From positions 1 to 64,000 of the forward strand of contig USGU01000010.1 in assembly GCA_900554415.1 (NCBI GenBank): a DNA stretch of 64,000 nucleotides, read 5' to 3'. Shown piece after piece: positions 1-7,967 of this stretch; positions within the stretch are counted from its first letter, which is position 1, and each line of letters begins with the position of its first letter. The translations under genes were made by a program, and so were the position numbers. This stretch comes from an uncultured Lachnospiraceae bacterium (GTDB lineage Bacteria > Bacillota > Clostridia > Lachnospirales > Lachnospiraceae). The notes under the pieces were generated by a model that was not told where the DNA came from, did no database searches, and saw only the letters and a list, made by a program, of their open reading frames with translations.

Positions 1-191
1 TAGTATACAGGTAAATCCACGTTGTTACAAATGTGGGGTCACTTCATATTATCTAAAAATTGGAAGTAGACAAAATATTCATTTCTATTATATATATATA
101 TTCTGCTATAAAGTGCTTAAATTGACAAGTGCAATTGTGTTGCTTTCGGGAAACAAATGATTTACATAGCTGAAAAAAACAAAAAATATAT

Positions 192-371
192 ATGAATTTT
201 GCGCAGATTTCAGTCCTTGGTCAAGATTTGGCGCAAAATAAAGCAAGTCTTCAGGAAATTTTAAAGCTCGGTGATGAGCAACTGACAGCTTTCACTGCTG
301 ATTTTGAAGCAAGACTGCCGAAATATCTGCGTAATGCACTCCATCCAGAGACTGTAGCGGCATTTAGTTGA
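192..371 (+). CDS. Small hypothetical ORF (59 aa), possibly a gene remnant
   Basis: An open frame of 59 codons begins ATG at 192 and ends TGA at 369-371. The product is mildly helical and polar (begins MNFAQISVLGQDLAQN, ends ALHPETVAAFS). There is no convincing Shine-Dalgarno sequence: the upstream bases are A-rich. I do not recognise the family. It could be the 3' remnant of a longer gene or a chance frame; its codon use is less AT-biased than the flanking noncoding DNA, which is the main reason for listing it. Positions 1-191 are AT-rich with no feature I can support. Confidence 0.3.
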   Translation: MNFAQISVLGQDLAQNKASLQEILKLGDEQLTAFTADFEARLPKYLRNALHPETVAAFS

Positions 372-462
372 ATATCGGATTATCTTCGATTGACACAGAC
401 TCTTAAAGAGTATATGATTTATGGAAATAATATGGAAATCATAAGAGGCAGGAATAAACAAC

Positions 463-714
463 ATGAACTACACATACATAGTAGAATGTAGTGACGGTAC
501 ACTATATACTGGGTGGACCAACAATTTAGAGAAGCGTCTGGAAGCCCACAATGCAGGGAAAGGCGCCAAGTATACGAAGACGCGCAGACCGGTAAAATTG
601 GTCTATCAGGAGCAATTTGAAACAAAGGAAGAAGCAATGAGCCGGGAATATCATATCAAGCAGCTCAGCCGAAAAGAAAAAATGAAGTTAATGAAAGAGA
701 AAATTGACTTTTGA
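463..714 (+). CDS. GIY-YIG nuclease-fold protein (YhbQ/UPF0213-like)
   Basis: An 83-residue single-domain protein. The GIY-YIG core is visible at residues 3-18: TYIVECSDGTLYTGWT gives the two conserved strands, followed by the arginine helix (LEKRLEAHNAGKGAKYT) and RRPVKLVYQE, as in the small stand-alone members. Family knowledge: these proteins have a nuclease fold and are often annotated as excinuclease-like, but most have no proven substrate. Length is normal for the family. The start is ATG at 463 after an AGAGGCAGG ribosome site. The -35 of the downstream helicase promoter lies inside the last codons of this gene, and the terminator hairpin at 748-785 lies 34 nt after its stop. Confidence 0.85.
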   Translation: MNYTYIVECSDGTLYTGWTNNLEKRLEAHNAGKGAKYTKTRRPVKLVYQEQFETKEEAMSREYHIKQLSRKEKMKLMKEKIDF

Positions 715-732
715 AATAGTTTTTAGTAAAAT
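704..732 (+). promoter_or_regulatory. Promoter for the DEAD-box helicase
   Basis: TTGACT (704-709), a 17-bp spacer, then TAAAAT (727-732). The -35 overlaps the end of the GIY-YIG gene. Predicted transcription start is near 739, which would place the whole hairpin at 748-779 inside the helicase leader. Confidence 0.55.
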
Positions 733-747
733 ATAAAAATGTTATTT

Positions 748-785
748 CACTCCTTGCACAGATGAGAAAGCAAGGAGTGTTTTTT
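748..785 (+). terminator. Rho-independent terminator or leader attenuator before the helicase
   Basis: A perfect 10-bp inverted repeat, CACTCCTTGC (748-757) and GCAAGGAGTG (770-779), with a 12-nt loop, followed by six T. It ends only 5 nt before the helicase ribosome site (AAGGAG, 791-796), so no promoter fits between them. It either terminates the GIY-YIG transcript or attenuates the helicase. Confidence 0.75.
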
Positions 786-801
786 GAGAGAAGGAGAGAC
801 G

Positions 802-2391
802 ATGGAAGGTATTAAATTTGAAGATATGGGGCTTTCAAGTGAGATTTTGAAAGCGGTAAAATATATGGGCTTTGAAGAAGCTTCGCCAATTCAGTCCAAA
901 GCAATTCCACTGATTCAGGAGGGACACGATGTAATCGGCCAGGCGCAGACTGGAACGGGAAAAACAGCAGCGTTCGGTATTCCGCTTCTGGAGAAGATTG
1001 ACCCGAAAAGCAAAAAGCTTCAGGCAATCATCTTGTGTCCGACAAGAGAGCTTGCAATTCAGGTTGCGGATGAGATTCGTAATCTTGCAAAATATATGCA
1101 TGGCATTAAATTAGTTCCTATTTACGGTGGACAGGAGATTGTAAAGCAGATTCGTTCTCTGAAAAGTGGTACACAGATTGTCATCGGTACACCGGGGCGT
1201 GTCATGGACCATATGAGAAGAAAAACAATCAAGATGGACCACATTCACACGGTGGTGCTTGATGAGGCAGATGAAATGCTGAACATGGGATTCCGTGAGG
1301 ATATTGAATTTATTCTGAACAGTGTTCCAGAGGAAAGACAGACGGTATTATTTTCCGCAACAATGCCAAAGCCGATTATGGAAATCACAAAGCAGTTCCA
1401 GAAAGATGCACAGCTTGTCAAGGTAACAAAGAAGGAACTGACTGTTCCAAATATTGAGCAGTATTATTATGAAGTAAAAGAAAAAAATAAGGAAGAAGTA
1501 CTTGCACGTCTGTTAGATATTTATGCACCAAAGCTTTCCGTGGTGTTCTGTAACACTAAGAAGCAGGTAGACCTTTTGGTACAGGCACTTCTCGGCAGAG
1601 GCTATTTTGCAGCAGCCCTTCATGGGGATTTGAAGCAGGAGCAGCGTGATCGGGTTATGCAGGGATTCCGTTCTGGAAAGACGGATATTCTGGTTGCGAC
1701 AGATGTAGCTGCAAGAGGAATTGATGTTGATGAAGTCGAGGCAGTATTCAACTACGACCTTCCGCAGGATGATGAATATTATGTACATCGTATTGGTAGA
1801 ACCGGTCGTGCAGGACGAGAAGGAAGAGCTTTTTCGTTTGTGACTGGTAAAGAGGTTTACAAACTGAAAGAAATCCAGAGATATTGTAAGACCAAAATTT
1901 ATTTACAAAAGGTTCCATCTTTAAATGATGTTGTAAATACAAAGATGGAAAAAATGCTGGATGAGATTGAATACATGATTGAAAATGAAGATTTAACATC
2001 CATGATTAATGCAGTAGAATCAAGACTGAATGAATCAGATTATACTGCAATGGATATGGCAGCAGCATTTTTGAAAATGTGTTCCGGACAGAATGATACG
2101 GCAGAAAAAGAAGAGGAATTTGATTTTGGGGATACCGGAGCAGGGGAATCTGGTATGGTTCGTCTTTTCATCAATATTGGAAAGAAGCAGAAAGCAAGAC
2201 CGGGAGATATTCTTGGTGCCATTGCCGGAGAAACCGGATTGAACGGCAAAGTGGTAGGAACCATTGATATGTATGACAAATATACATTTGTAGAAGTTCC
2301 GAGAGAATATGCGGCAGATGTGCTGAAAGCAATGAAGAATGTAAAAATCAAAGGAAAGACAGTTGCAGTAGAACCTGCAAACAGAAAGTAA
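802..2391 (+). CDS. DEAD-box ATP-dependent RNA helicase with DbpA-type C-terminal domain
   Basis: A 529-residue cytoplasmic RNA helicase. Motifs in order: Q motif (SPIQSKAIP), motif I AQTGTGKT, Ia PTRELAIQ, Ib TPGRVMDH, II DEAD (VVLDEADEML), III SAT (LFSATMP), IV region VVFCNTKK, V TDVAARGID and VI HRIGRTGRAG. The C-terminal tail of about 75 residues (MVRLFINIGKKQKARPGDILGAI) matches the DbpA/CsdA RNA-binding fold, as in DeaD and CshA-like enzymes that act in ribosome assembly and mRNA decay. I chose ATG 802 rather than the upstream TTG 784 because AAGGAG lies 5 nt before it. Expression is probably influenced by the hairpin at 748-785. The enzyme class is certain; the exact orthologue is not. 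Confidence 0.95.
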   Translation: MEGIKFEDMGLSSEILKAVKYMGFEEASPIQSKAIPLIQEGHDVIGQAQTGTGKTAAFGIPLLEKIDPKSKKLQAIILCPTRELAIQVADEIRNLAKYMHGIKLVPIYGGQEIVKQIRSLKSGTQIVIGTPGRVMDHMRRKTIKMDHIHTVVLDEADEMLNMGFREDIEFILNSVPEERQTVLFSATMPKPIMEITKQFQKDAQLVKVTKKELTVPNIEQYYYEVKEKNKEEVLARLLDIYAPKLSVVFCNTKKQVDLLVQALLGRGYFAAALHGDLKQEQRDRVMQGFRSGKTDILVATDVAARGIDVDEVEAVFNYDLPQDDEYYVHRIGRTGRAGREGRAFSFVTGKEVYKLKEIQRYCKTKIYLQKVPSLNDVVNTKMEKMLDEIEYMIENEDLTSMINAVESRLNESDYTAMDMAAAFLKMCSGQNDTAEKEEEFDFGDTGAGESGMVRLFINIGKKQKARPGDILGAIAGETGLNGKVVGTIDMYDKYTFVEVPREYAADVLKAMKNVKIKGKTVAVEPANRK

Positions 2392-2425
2392 GATAAAATT
2401 CTATAACGAGTTCTATAACGAAAAA

Positions 2426-2457
2426 GGGTGTGACTTTTGTAAGCCACACCCTTTTTT
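2426..2457 (+). terminator. Rho-independent terminator of the helicase gene
   Basis: GGGTGTG (2426-2432) pairs with CACACCC (2445-2451), followed by a T run. Confidence 0.85.
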
Positions 2458-2559
2458 CATTATGATTAAGAAGTTTCTATATGAAATAGGAAATACAACA
2501 GACAAATTCCCTATTTTGATAATGTCGAGTTTTAAAATATTTTAAAAATATTAAAGAAA

Positions 2560-4017
2560 TTAAGCAGTTTCGTTTGCACTGTTTTTCTTCTTTAATAAAA
2601 TATCTTTTCTTGAAATTCCTGGTTCTGTCATATGTACCGGGTCAAGAATACTGTCCAGTTCATCGGCCGTCATCAGATTTTCCTGAAGAATCAGATTACG
2701 GACTGGTTGTCCGGTTGCCAGTGCTTTTTTGGCGATTTCAGCAGATTTCTTATAGCCTACATGAGGACAGATTGCGGTAACAATACCGACACTGTTTTCC
2801 ACAAGACTACGGCATCTTTCTTCATTTGCCGTAATTCCAGCTACACAGTTGTCAATGAAAGTCTGTACTGCGTAAGCAAGTGTATCGATGGACTGGAACA
2901 TACAATAGAAAATAATCGGTTCAAATGCATTTAATTCCAACTGTCCACCTTCAGCGGCCATAGTAATGGTCACGTCATTTCCGATGATATTGAAAGCAAC
3001 CTGATTTACGACTTCAGGAATGACTGGATTTACCTTTCCCGGCATAATAGAAGAACCGTTCTGTCTTGCAGGAAGATTGATTTCTCCAAATCCGGCTCTT
3101 GGACCGGAAGACATGAGACGTAAGTCATTTGCAATCTTGGAAAGTGTCACTGCACAAGCCTTTACCGCACCGGAGACAGCAACAAAGGAGTCAAGGTTCT
3201 GCGTAGAATCAATCAAATCGAATGCCTGAACCAGTTCCATATCTGCTACTTCAGAAAGATTTGGAACGATACGTTTTAGATAGGTTTCGTCGGCATTAAT
3301 ACCAGTACCTACAGCAGTTCCGCCCATATTTACCGTATGCATTTCATTCATGGCAGTGTCCATACGACGGATATCACGCATAATTGCTACGGAATAAGCA
3401 CGAAATTCCTGACCGAGACGGATTGGAACCGCATCCTGCATCTGAGTTCTTCCCATCTTGATTACATGGTCAAATTCTTCGGCTTTTTTTACCAGAGTAT
3501 CATGGAGACGAAGCAGCTCGCTCTTTAAATTCTTCAGCAGACGAAGAGAAGTAATCTTTCCGGCTGTCGGAATAACATCATTGGTGGACTGACCGTAGTT
3601 TACATGGTCATTTGGATGGACAATATCATAATCGCCTTTTTCACCACCAAGAATCTCAATGGCTCTGTTGGCGATGACTTCATTGGCATTCATGTTAAGG
3701 GAAGTACCCGCACCGCCCTGAATCGGGTCCACGATAAAATCACCATGGAACTTGCCGGCAATAATCTCGTCACATGCCTGAACAATCGCATTTGCAATCT
3801 TCTTGTCCAACAGACCTACCTCGCAGTTAGTGATGGCGCATGCTTTCTTAATATAAGCCAGGCTGTTGATGATTTCTGGGTGCATATTCAGTCCGGTAAT
3901 ATGAAAGTTTTCCGCAGCTCTTAATGACTGGACTCCGTAATACACGTCCTCTGGAACATCCTTGGTTCCGATGGAGTCAGCCTCTATACGATAATCATTT
4001 TTCTTTTCTACGCACAT
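2560..4017 (-). CDS. aspA: Aspartate ammonia-lyase
   Basis: A 485-residue member of the fumarase/aspartase superfamily; it converts L-aspartate reversibly to fumarate and ammonia in the cytosol. The superfamily signature loop GSSIMPGKVNP is present at about residue 330 with the catalytic serine, as are SSGPRAGFGEINLP and an HPNDHVNYGQSTNDV stretch typical of aspartases rather than argininosuccinate lyase. Length fits the family (about 470). Start ATG 4017 has AGGGAG 7 nt upstream. It is divergent from a LysR regulator, which may control it. A minus-strand promoter is at 4062-4090. Confidence 0.95.
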   Translation of the reverse strand: MCVEKKNDYRIEADSIGTKDVPEDVYYGVQSLRAAENFHITGLNMHPEIINSLAYIKKACAITNCEVGLLDKKIANAIVQACDEIIAGKFHGDFIVDPIQGGAGTSLNMNANEVIANRAIEILGGEKGDYDIVHPNDHVNYGQSTNDVIPTAGKITSLRLLKNLKSELLRLHDTLVKKAEEFDHVIKMGRTQMQDAVPIRLGQEFRAYSVAIMRDIRRMDTAMNEMHTVNMGGTAVGTGINADETYLKRIVPNLSEVADMELVQAFDLIDSTQNLDSFVAVSGAVKACAVTLSKIANDLRLMSSGPRAGFGEINLPARQNGSSIMPGKVNPVIPEVVNQVAFNIIGNDVTITMAAEGGQLELNAFEPIIFYCMFQSIDTLAYAVQTFIDNCVAGITANEERCRSLVENSVGIVTAICPHVGYKKSAEIAKKALATGQPVRNLILQENLMTADELDSILDPVHMTEPGISRKDILLKKKNSANETA

Positions 4018-4061
4018 GTTATTTATCTCCCTTACGATAACAAAATTTAAACACTGAGTTT

Positions 4062-4090
4062 ATTATAGAAAGGATATGTGATATAATCAA
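4062..4090 (-). promoter_or_regulatory. aspA promoter
   Basis: On the minus strand TTGATT (4090-4085), 17 bp, TATAAT (4067-4062), about 45 bp before the aspA start codon. Confidence 0.55.
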
Positions 4091-4105
4091 ATACATATAT
4101 TATTA

Positions 4106-4131
4106 TAAATACTATAACTTAAATACTATAA
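4106..4131. repeat. Direct repeat in the aspA/lysR intergenic region
   Basis: TAAATACTATAA occurs at 4106-4117 and again at 4120-4131, a 14-bp period, upstream of the aspA -35 and about 100 bp before lysR. It may be a regulator site or a duplicated AT-rich promoter segment. Confidence 0.5.
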
Positions 4132-4234
4132 TGTTGATTCCACGATATGCGAATAGAGGGCCAGAATGTGAGAGTGCGTAGCACGTAACAATCTGTAAGC
4201 ATTATAGTTACATTTCAGCTACGGGGGAACAAAG

Positions 4235-5170
4235 ATGTTTCAGGGAATGGAGTATGTTTATGCCGTTTATCAGGCGAAAAGTTTTTCAAAGGCAGCAAAA
4301 GAATTGTTTATTTCGCAGCCTTCTTTAAGTGCTTCGGTAAAGCGTATTGAAAATAAAGTTGGTTATCCCATTTTTGACCGGAGTACGAAACCACTTCAAC
4401 TTACAGAATATGGGGAACATTATATTCATGCGGTGGAGCAGATAATGTCTGTAAAAAATGAATTTGTAAACTGTATTAATGACCTTGGCGAACTAAAAAC
4501 GGGAAGTCTGACTATTGGTGGCAGCAGTTTGTTTGCCTCTTTGATTCTTCCACCGATTTTATCTGAATTTGGGAAAAAATTTCCCATGATAAAGGTTGAA
4601 CTGATTGAGGAAACTACGGTAAAATTGAATCAGTTTCTTCGAAACGGAACCATTGATATGGTGCTGGACAACTGTATTTTGGATGATGAAACATTTGACT
4701 GGCGGCCACTTCGGGAGGAACATCTGATGTTGGCAGTACCGGAGCTGTTTGCCATTAATGAGAAGCTAAAGGCATATCAGGTTTCACCGGAAATGATTCG
4801 AAGCGGAGCACATTTGGATGAAACGGTAAAAGAAGTCAATCTACAGGAATTTCAGGGGCAGCCTTTTGTATTATTGAAGAAAGAAAATGATACCCGTGTG
4901 CGGGCGAATCTTATTTGCCAGAGGCAGGGATTTGAGCCACAGATTATGTTGGAAGTGGACCAGCAGATGACTGCATATAACATTGCCAACTCAGGAATGG
5001 CAATCGCATTTGTCAGTGATACCCTTGCCATGCGTGTACCGAGACATTCTGGTGTGGTATATTATAAACTGTCTATGGAGAGCAACAGGCGAGAAGTGCA
5101 TTTCTATTGGAAAAAGGGAAGATATATCAGCAGAGCAATGCAAGAGTTTCTTAAGATAGCAAATAAATAG
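4235..5170 (+). CDS. LysR-family transcriptional regulator
   Basis: A 311-residue LysR-type regulator: the N-terminal winged helix-turn-helix (residues about 1-60) contains the classic pattern AKSFSKAAKELFISQPSLSASVKRIENKVG, followed by LysR substrate-binding lobes (about 90-300). Family knowledge: such proteins act as tetramers and respond to a small-molecule inducer, and often control a divergent gene. Here the divergent gene is aspA, so control of aspartate/fumarate metabolism is a reasonable inference but unproven. Start ATG 4235 is preceded by GGGGGA. The NUDIX gene follows after 14 nt and may be co-transcribed. Confidence 0.92.
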   Translation: MFQGMEYVYAVYQAKSFSKAAKELFISQPSLSASVKRIENKVGYPIFDRSTKPLQLTEYGEHYIHAVEQIMSVKNEFVNCINDLGELKTGSLTIGGSSLFASLILPPILSEFGKKFPMIKVELIEETTVKLNQFLRNGTIDMVLDNCILDDETFDWRPLREEHLMLAVPELFAINEKLKAYQVSPEMIRSGAHLDETVKEVNLQEFQGQPFVLLKKENDTRVRANLICQRQGFEPQIMLEVDQQMTAYNIANSGMAIAFVSDTLAMRVPRHSGVVYYKLSMESNRREVHFYWKKGRYISRAMQEFLKIANK

Positions 5171-5184
5171 TTTGAGGAGAAAAA

Positions 5185-5661
5185 ATGGACGCAAGACTTA
5201 CTACGTTATGTTATATTGAAAAGGATGGAAAATATTTAATGCTTCATCGGGTGAAGAAAGAAGTGGATGAGAATAAGGATAAATGGATTGGTGTAGGTGG
5301 GAAATTTGAGCCGGGCGAAACACCGGAAGAATGCCTGCTCCGGGAAGTGAAAGAGGAAACCGGACTGACGCTTAAAACCTATCAGTTTCGTGGAATCGTC
5401 ACGTTCTTATCGGATGAGTGGGGAACGGAATATATGCATTTGTTTACTGCTACGGAATATAGCGGCGAGATGAAAGAATGTGATGAGGGAGAACTTGTCT
5501 GGGTGGATAAGTCGGAAATCGAATCTTTAAAGCTTTGGGAAGGAGATAAGATTTTCTTCCGGCTGATGGAAGAAAGCAAGAATTTCTTTACATTGAAACT
5601 TCGGTATGAGGGAGAAAATCTGGTGGAAACAAAAACGCAAGTGTATGGCGTAGATTTGTAG
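5185..5661 (+). CDS. NUDIX hydrolase (MutT/8-oxo-dGTP diphosphatase-like)
   Basis: A 158-residue protein with a full Nudix box beginning at about residue 37: GGKFEPGETPEECLLREVKE followed by ETG, matching Gx5Ex7REUxEExGU. Family knowledge: these enzymes hydrolyse nucleoside diphosphates linked to another moiety; the length and the N-terminus (TTLCYIEKDGKYLMLHR) resemble the 8-oxo-dGTP diphosphatases of Firmicutes. Start ATG 5185 follows GAGGAG. The gene lies 14 nt after lysR and 44 nt before a GNAT gene, so the three may form one unit. The substrate is inferred from similarity only. Confidence 0.9.
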   Translation: MDARLTTLCYIEKDGKYLMLHRVKKEVDENKDKWIGVGGKFEPGETPEECLLREVKEETGLTLKTYQFRGIVTFLSDEWGTEYMHLFTATEYSGEMKECDEGELVWVDKSEIESLKLWEGDKIFFRLMEESKNFFTLKLRYEGENLVETKTQVYGVDL

Positions 5662-5705
5662 TAGTAATACATAGTGATAAGTTATATAGCAGGAGGAAGA
5701 AGACA

Positions 5706-6188
5706 ATGATAATTCGTACAGCTACAATGGATGATTTACAGGCAGTGGCAGCAGTGGAGGCAGAATGCTTTCCGGCAGCAGAAGCAGCAACAGAAGAAGA
5801 ATTTGCAGAAAGATTAAAATATTATGGTAATCATTTCTGGTTAATGTTTGAAGAAGAAAAGCTGATTGCTTTCGTGGATGGATTCGTCACAGATGAGGCA
5901 GATCTGACCGATGAAATGTATGAGAAAGCCGAGCTGCATAATGAAGATGGCGCATGGCAGATGATTTTCGGAGTAAATACAATTCCGTCACATCGCAGAC
6001 ATGGATATGCAGGTCAGTTGATTCAGCGTGCCATTGAAGATGCAAAAGTACAGGGAAGAAAGGGACTGGTGCTGACCTGTAAGGATAGACTGGTCCCATA
6101 TTATGCAAAATTCGGGTTCAAGAACGAAGGCGTTTCCGAATCGACTCATGGAAATGTAGTCTGGTATCAGATGCGTCTGGAATTTTGA
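5706..6188 (+). CDS. GNAT-family N-acetyltransferase
   Basis: A 160-residue acetyltransferase. The acetyl-CoA binding motif A region is seen at about residues 82-107 (FGVNTIPSHRRHGYAGQLIQ; the R/Q-x-x-G-x-G/A signature appears as RRHGYAG), and the C-terminal YYAKFGFKNEGVSES segment is the usual motif B. Start ATG 5706 has GGAGGAAG upstream. The acceptor is unknown; it could be a small amine or a protein N-terminus. It closes the lysR-NUDIX-GNAT run. Confidence 0.85.
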   Translation: MIIRTATMDDLQAVAAVEAECFPAAEAATEEEFAERLKYYGNHFWLMFEEEKLIAFVDGFVTDEADLTDEMYEKAELHNEDGAWQMIFGVNTIPSHRRHGYAGQLIQRAIEDAKVQGRKGLVLTCKDRLVPYYAKFGFKNEGVSESTHGNVVWYQMRLEF

Positions 6189-6254
6189 TAAAACGAAATC
6201 CCAATCAACATCATAAGACTGGTACTTACCCAGCTTTTTTGATGGGTAACTAAC

Positions 6255-6343
6255 AAACATTTTTGAAATTCGTTAAAAAGTACGGAAAAACATTTTTGAA
6301 ATTCGTTAAAAAATGTTGAAAACATTTTTAAAATTCGTATAAT
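6255..6343 (+). repeat. Three tandem copies of an AT-rich 32-33 bp unit, ending in a promoter
   Basis: The core ACATTTTTGAAATTCGT occurs at 6257, 6290 and (one mismatch) 6322, with AAAAA flanks in the first two copies. The last copy runs into a good promoter: TTGAAA (6316-6321), 16 bp, TATAAT (6338-6343), which would drive the ATPase gene at 6402. The period is close to three helical turns. Confidence 0.7.
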
Positions 6344-6401
6344 AAGAGTATATTAATAAGTGAGACAGTTGATAGATTTTAGGTTATAGTGTGAGGATAA
6401 A

Positions 6402-7754
6402 ATGATATTTAAAAGAAAAGTTTATGAAAAACTTTTAAAATGGAAAGAATTGTCAGCGGGACAGTCGGCAGTGTTGCTCGAAGGCGCCAGACGTATTGGA
6501 AAAAGTACGATTGTAGAAGAATTTGCCAAAAATGAATATGATGATTATCTGATTCTTGATTTTGCGAGGGAAAGTCAGGATGTTCGAAATAACTTTGTGG
6601 AAAACATGAGTGATTTGGATACGTTTTTTCGCAATCTTTTTCTATTAAAAGGGAAAAGTCTGCAAGGGAAAAAATGCGTGATTATTTTTGATGAAGTGCA
6701 ATTATTTCCTATAGCAAGACAGTCCATTAAGTATCTGGTGGCGGATGGAAGATTTGAGTATATAGAAACAGGTTCTTTGATTTCTATCCGGAAAAATGTA
6801 AAAGATATTTTAATTCCGTCAGAAGAATATCGGATTAAGATGTATCCGATGGATTTTGAAGAATATTTATGGGCATTGGGAGATACAGTTACCGTTCCGG
6901 TAATTCAAGATGCATTTGTAAGACGCAAGGCACTTGGAGATGCGATTCATAGAAAAATTATGAAGAATTTCCGCACATATATGGCGGTTGGTGGAATGCC
7001 GCAGGCGGTCGAAGCACTTGTAAATGGTAGGACATTTGAACAAATCGATTTTATAAAAAGAAATATTTTAAATTTATATGAAGAAGATCTTGCAAAGTAC
7101 GATGAAGAAAATAAGGAAAAAGCATCAATTATATATCGCACTATACCAGAGCAGTTAGAAAATAAAAATTCTCATTTTAAGTTTTCGATGGTAGATAAAA
7201 GTGCCAGATACCAGAATTATGTAGATGCGGTAAGCTTTATTGCAGAATCTATGATTGGAAATGAATGTATTAATGTTACGAAACCGGAAGTTGTGTTGGA
7301 ATTATTTGCAGACAGAAGTAACTTCAAGTTATATATGGGAGACACGGGACTTCTAGTAACTCAGATTATGAAGAATCGGGAAGAAACGGATGAGGATTTA
7401 TATAAGGCACTTATTATAGATAAACTGGGAATTAATCAAGGAATGATTATGGAAAATATGGTGGCACAGATGCTGCGTGCGGCAGGACATGAACTGTATT
7501 TCCATGAATATATGTATATGCCAGAAGAAGCGGCGAAAGAGAAGAAATATGAGATAGATTTTATGACGGTAAAAAAGAAAAAAATTTGTCCGATAGAAGT
7601 GAAGTCTTCGAATTATATGTCTCATAAGTCTTTCGACTATCTGATTCAGAAATATCAGTTAAAAATGGAAGACCGATATATTATTTATACAAAAGATTTA
7701 AAATTTGAAGATGGGATTATGTATATTCCAATTTATATGACAATGTTTTTATAG
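6402..7754 (+). CDS. AAA-type ATPase with DUF4143 C-terminal domain
   Basis: A 450-residue protein. The N-terminal P-loop ATPase has Walker A GARRIGKST (residues about 28-36) and Walker B CVIIFDEVQLF (about 91-101); the C-terminal half contains the restriction-endonuclease-like fold of the DUF4143 family (YEIDFMTVKKKKICPIEVKSS, with the D...EVK pattern). Family knowledge: these ATPases are common in anaerobes and archaea, frequently present in several divergent copies, and their role is unknown. It stands alone between unrelated genes, with its own promoter embedded in tandem repeats, which suggests an independently acquired cassette (inference). Start ATG 6402 has TGAGGATAAA upstream, a modest ribosome site. 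Confidence 0.88.
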   Translation: MIFKRKVYEKLLKWKELSAGQSAVLLEGARRIGKSTIVEEFAKNEYDDYLILDFARESQDVRNNFVENMSDLDTFFRNLFLLKGKSLQGKKCVIIFDEVQLFPIARQSIKYLVADGRFEYIETGSLISIRKNVKDILIPSEEYRIKMYPMDFEEYLWALGDTVTVPVIQDAFVRRKALGDAIHRKIMKNFRTYMAVGGMPQAVEALVNGRTFEQIDFIKRNILNLYEEDLAKYDEENKEKASIIYRTIPEQLENKNSHFKFSMVDKSARYQNYVDAVSFIAESMIGNECINVTKPEVVLELFADRSNFKLYMGDTGLLVTQIMKNREETDEDLYKALIIDKLGINQGMIMENMVAQMLRAAGHELYFHEYMYMPEEAAKEKKYEIDFMTVKKKKICPIEVKSSNYMSHKSFDYLIQKYQLKMEDRYIIYTKDLKFEDGIMYIPIYMTMFL

Positions 7755-7789
7755 GAGTACGAAACTATGTGTTTTAAGGCGTAGCAAAA

Positions 7790-7866
7790 CCGCCCTTGTA
7801 CTTTGAAGAGTAAGGGCGGCTTAATACTTAACTTATTGGTCAACCACTTTGGCGGTTGTTCCTTTT
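7790..7866. terminator. Two hairpins between the ATPase and feoB
   Basis: CCGCCCTT (7790-7797) pairs with AAGGGCGG (7812-7819); a second hairpin CAACC/GGTTG (7841-7857) is followed by TTCCTTTTTG. The two genes converge, so these can serve as terminators in both directions. The rest of 7755-7967 holds nothing I recognise. Confidence 0.55.
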
Positions 7867-7967
7867 TGTATCTTAACTATAGCATATTTGGCAACAGTAC
7901 GCAAGAGGATACTGTATGTGCGCTTCTTCTTGTCAAAGCAAATTTACATCCCCTTTAATGTGTGGAT

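Noticed and set aside
6255..6343. Tandem repeats considered as a CRISPR array
   Set aside because: Only three copies, AT-rich units with no unique spacers of regular length, and no cas genes nearby.
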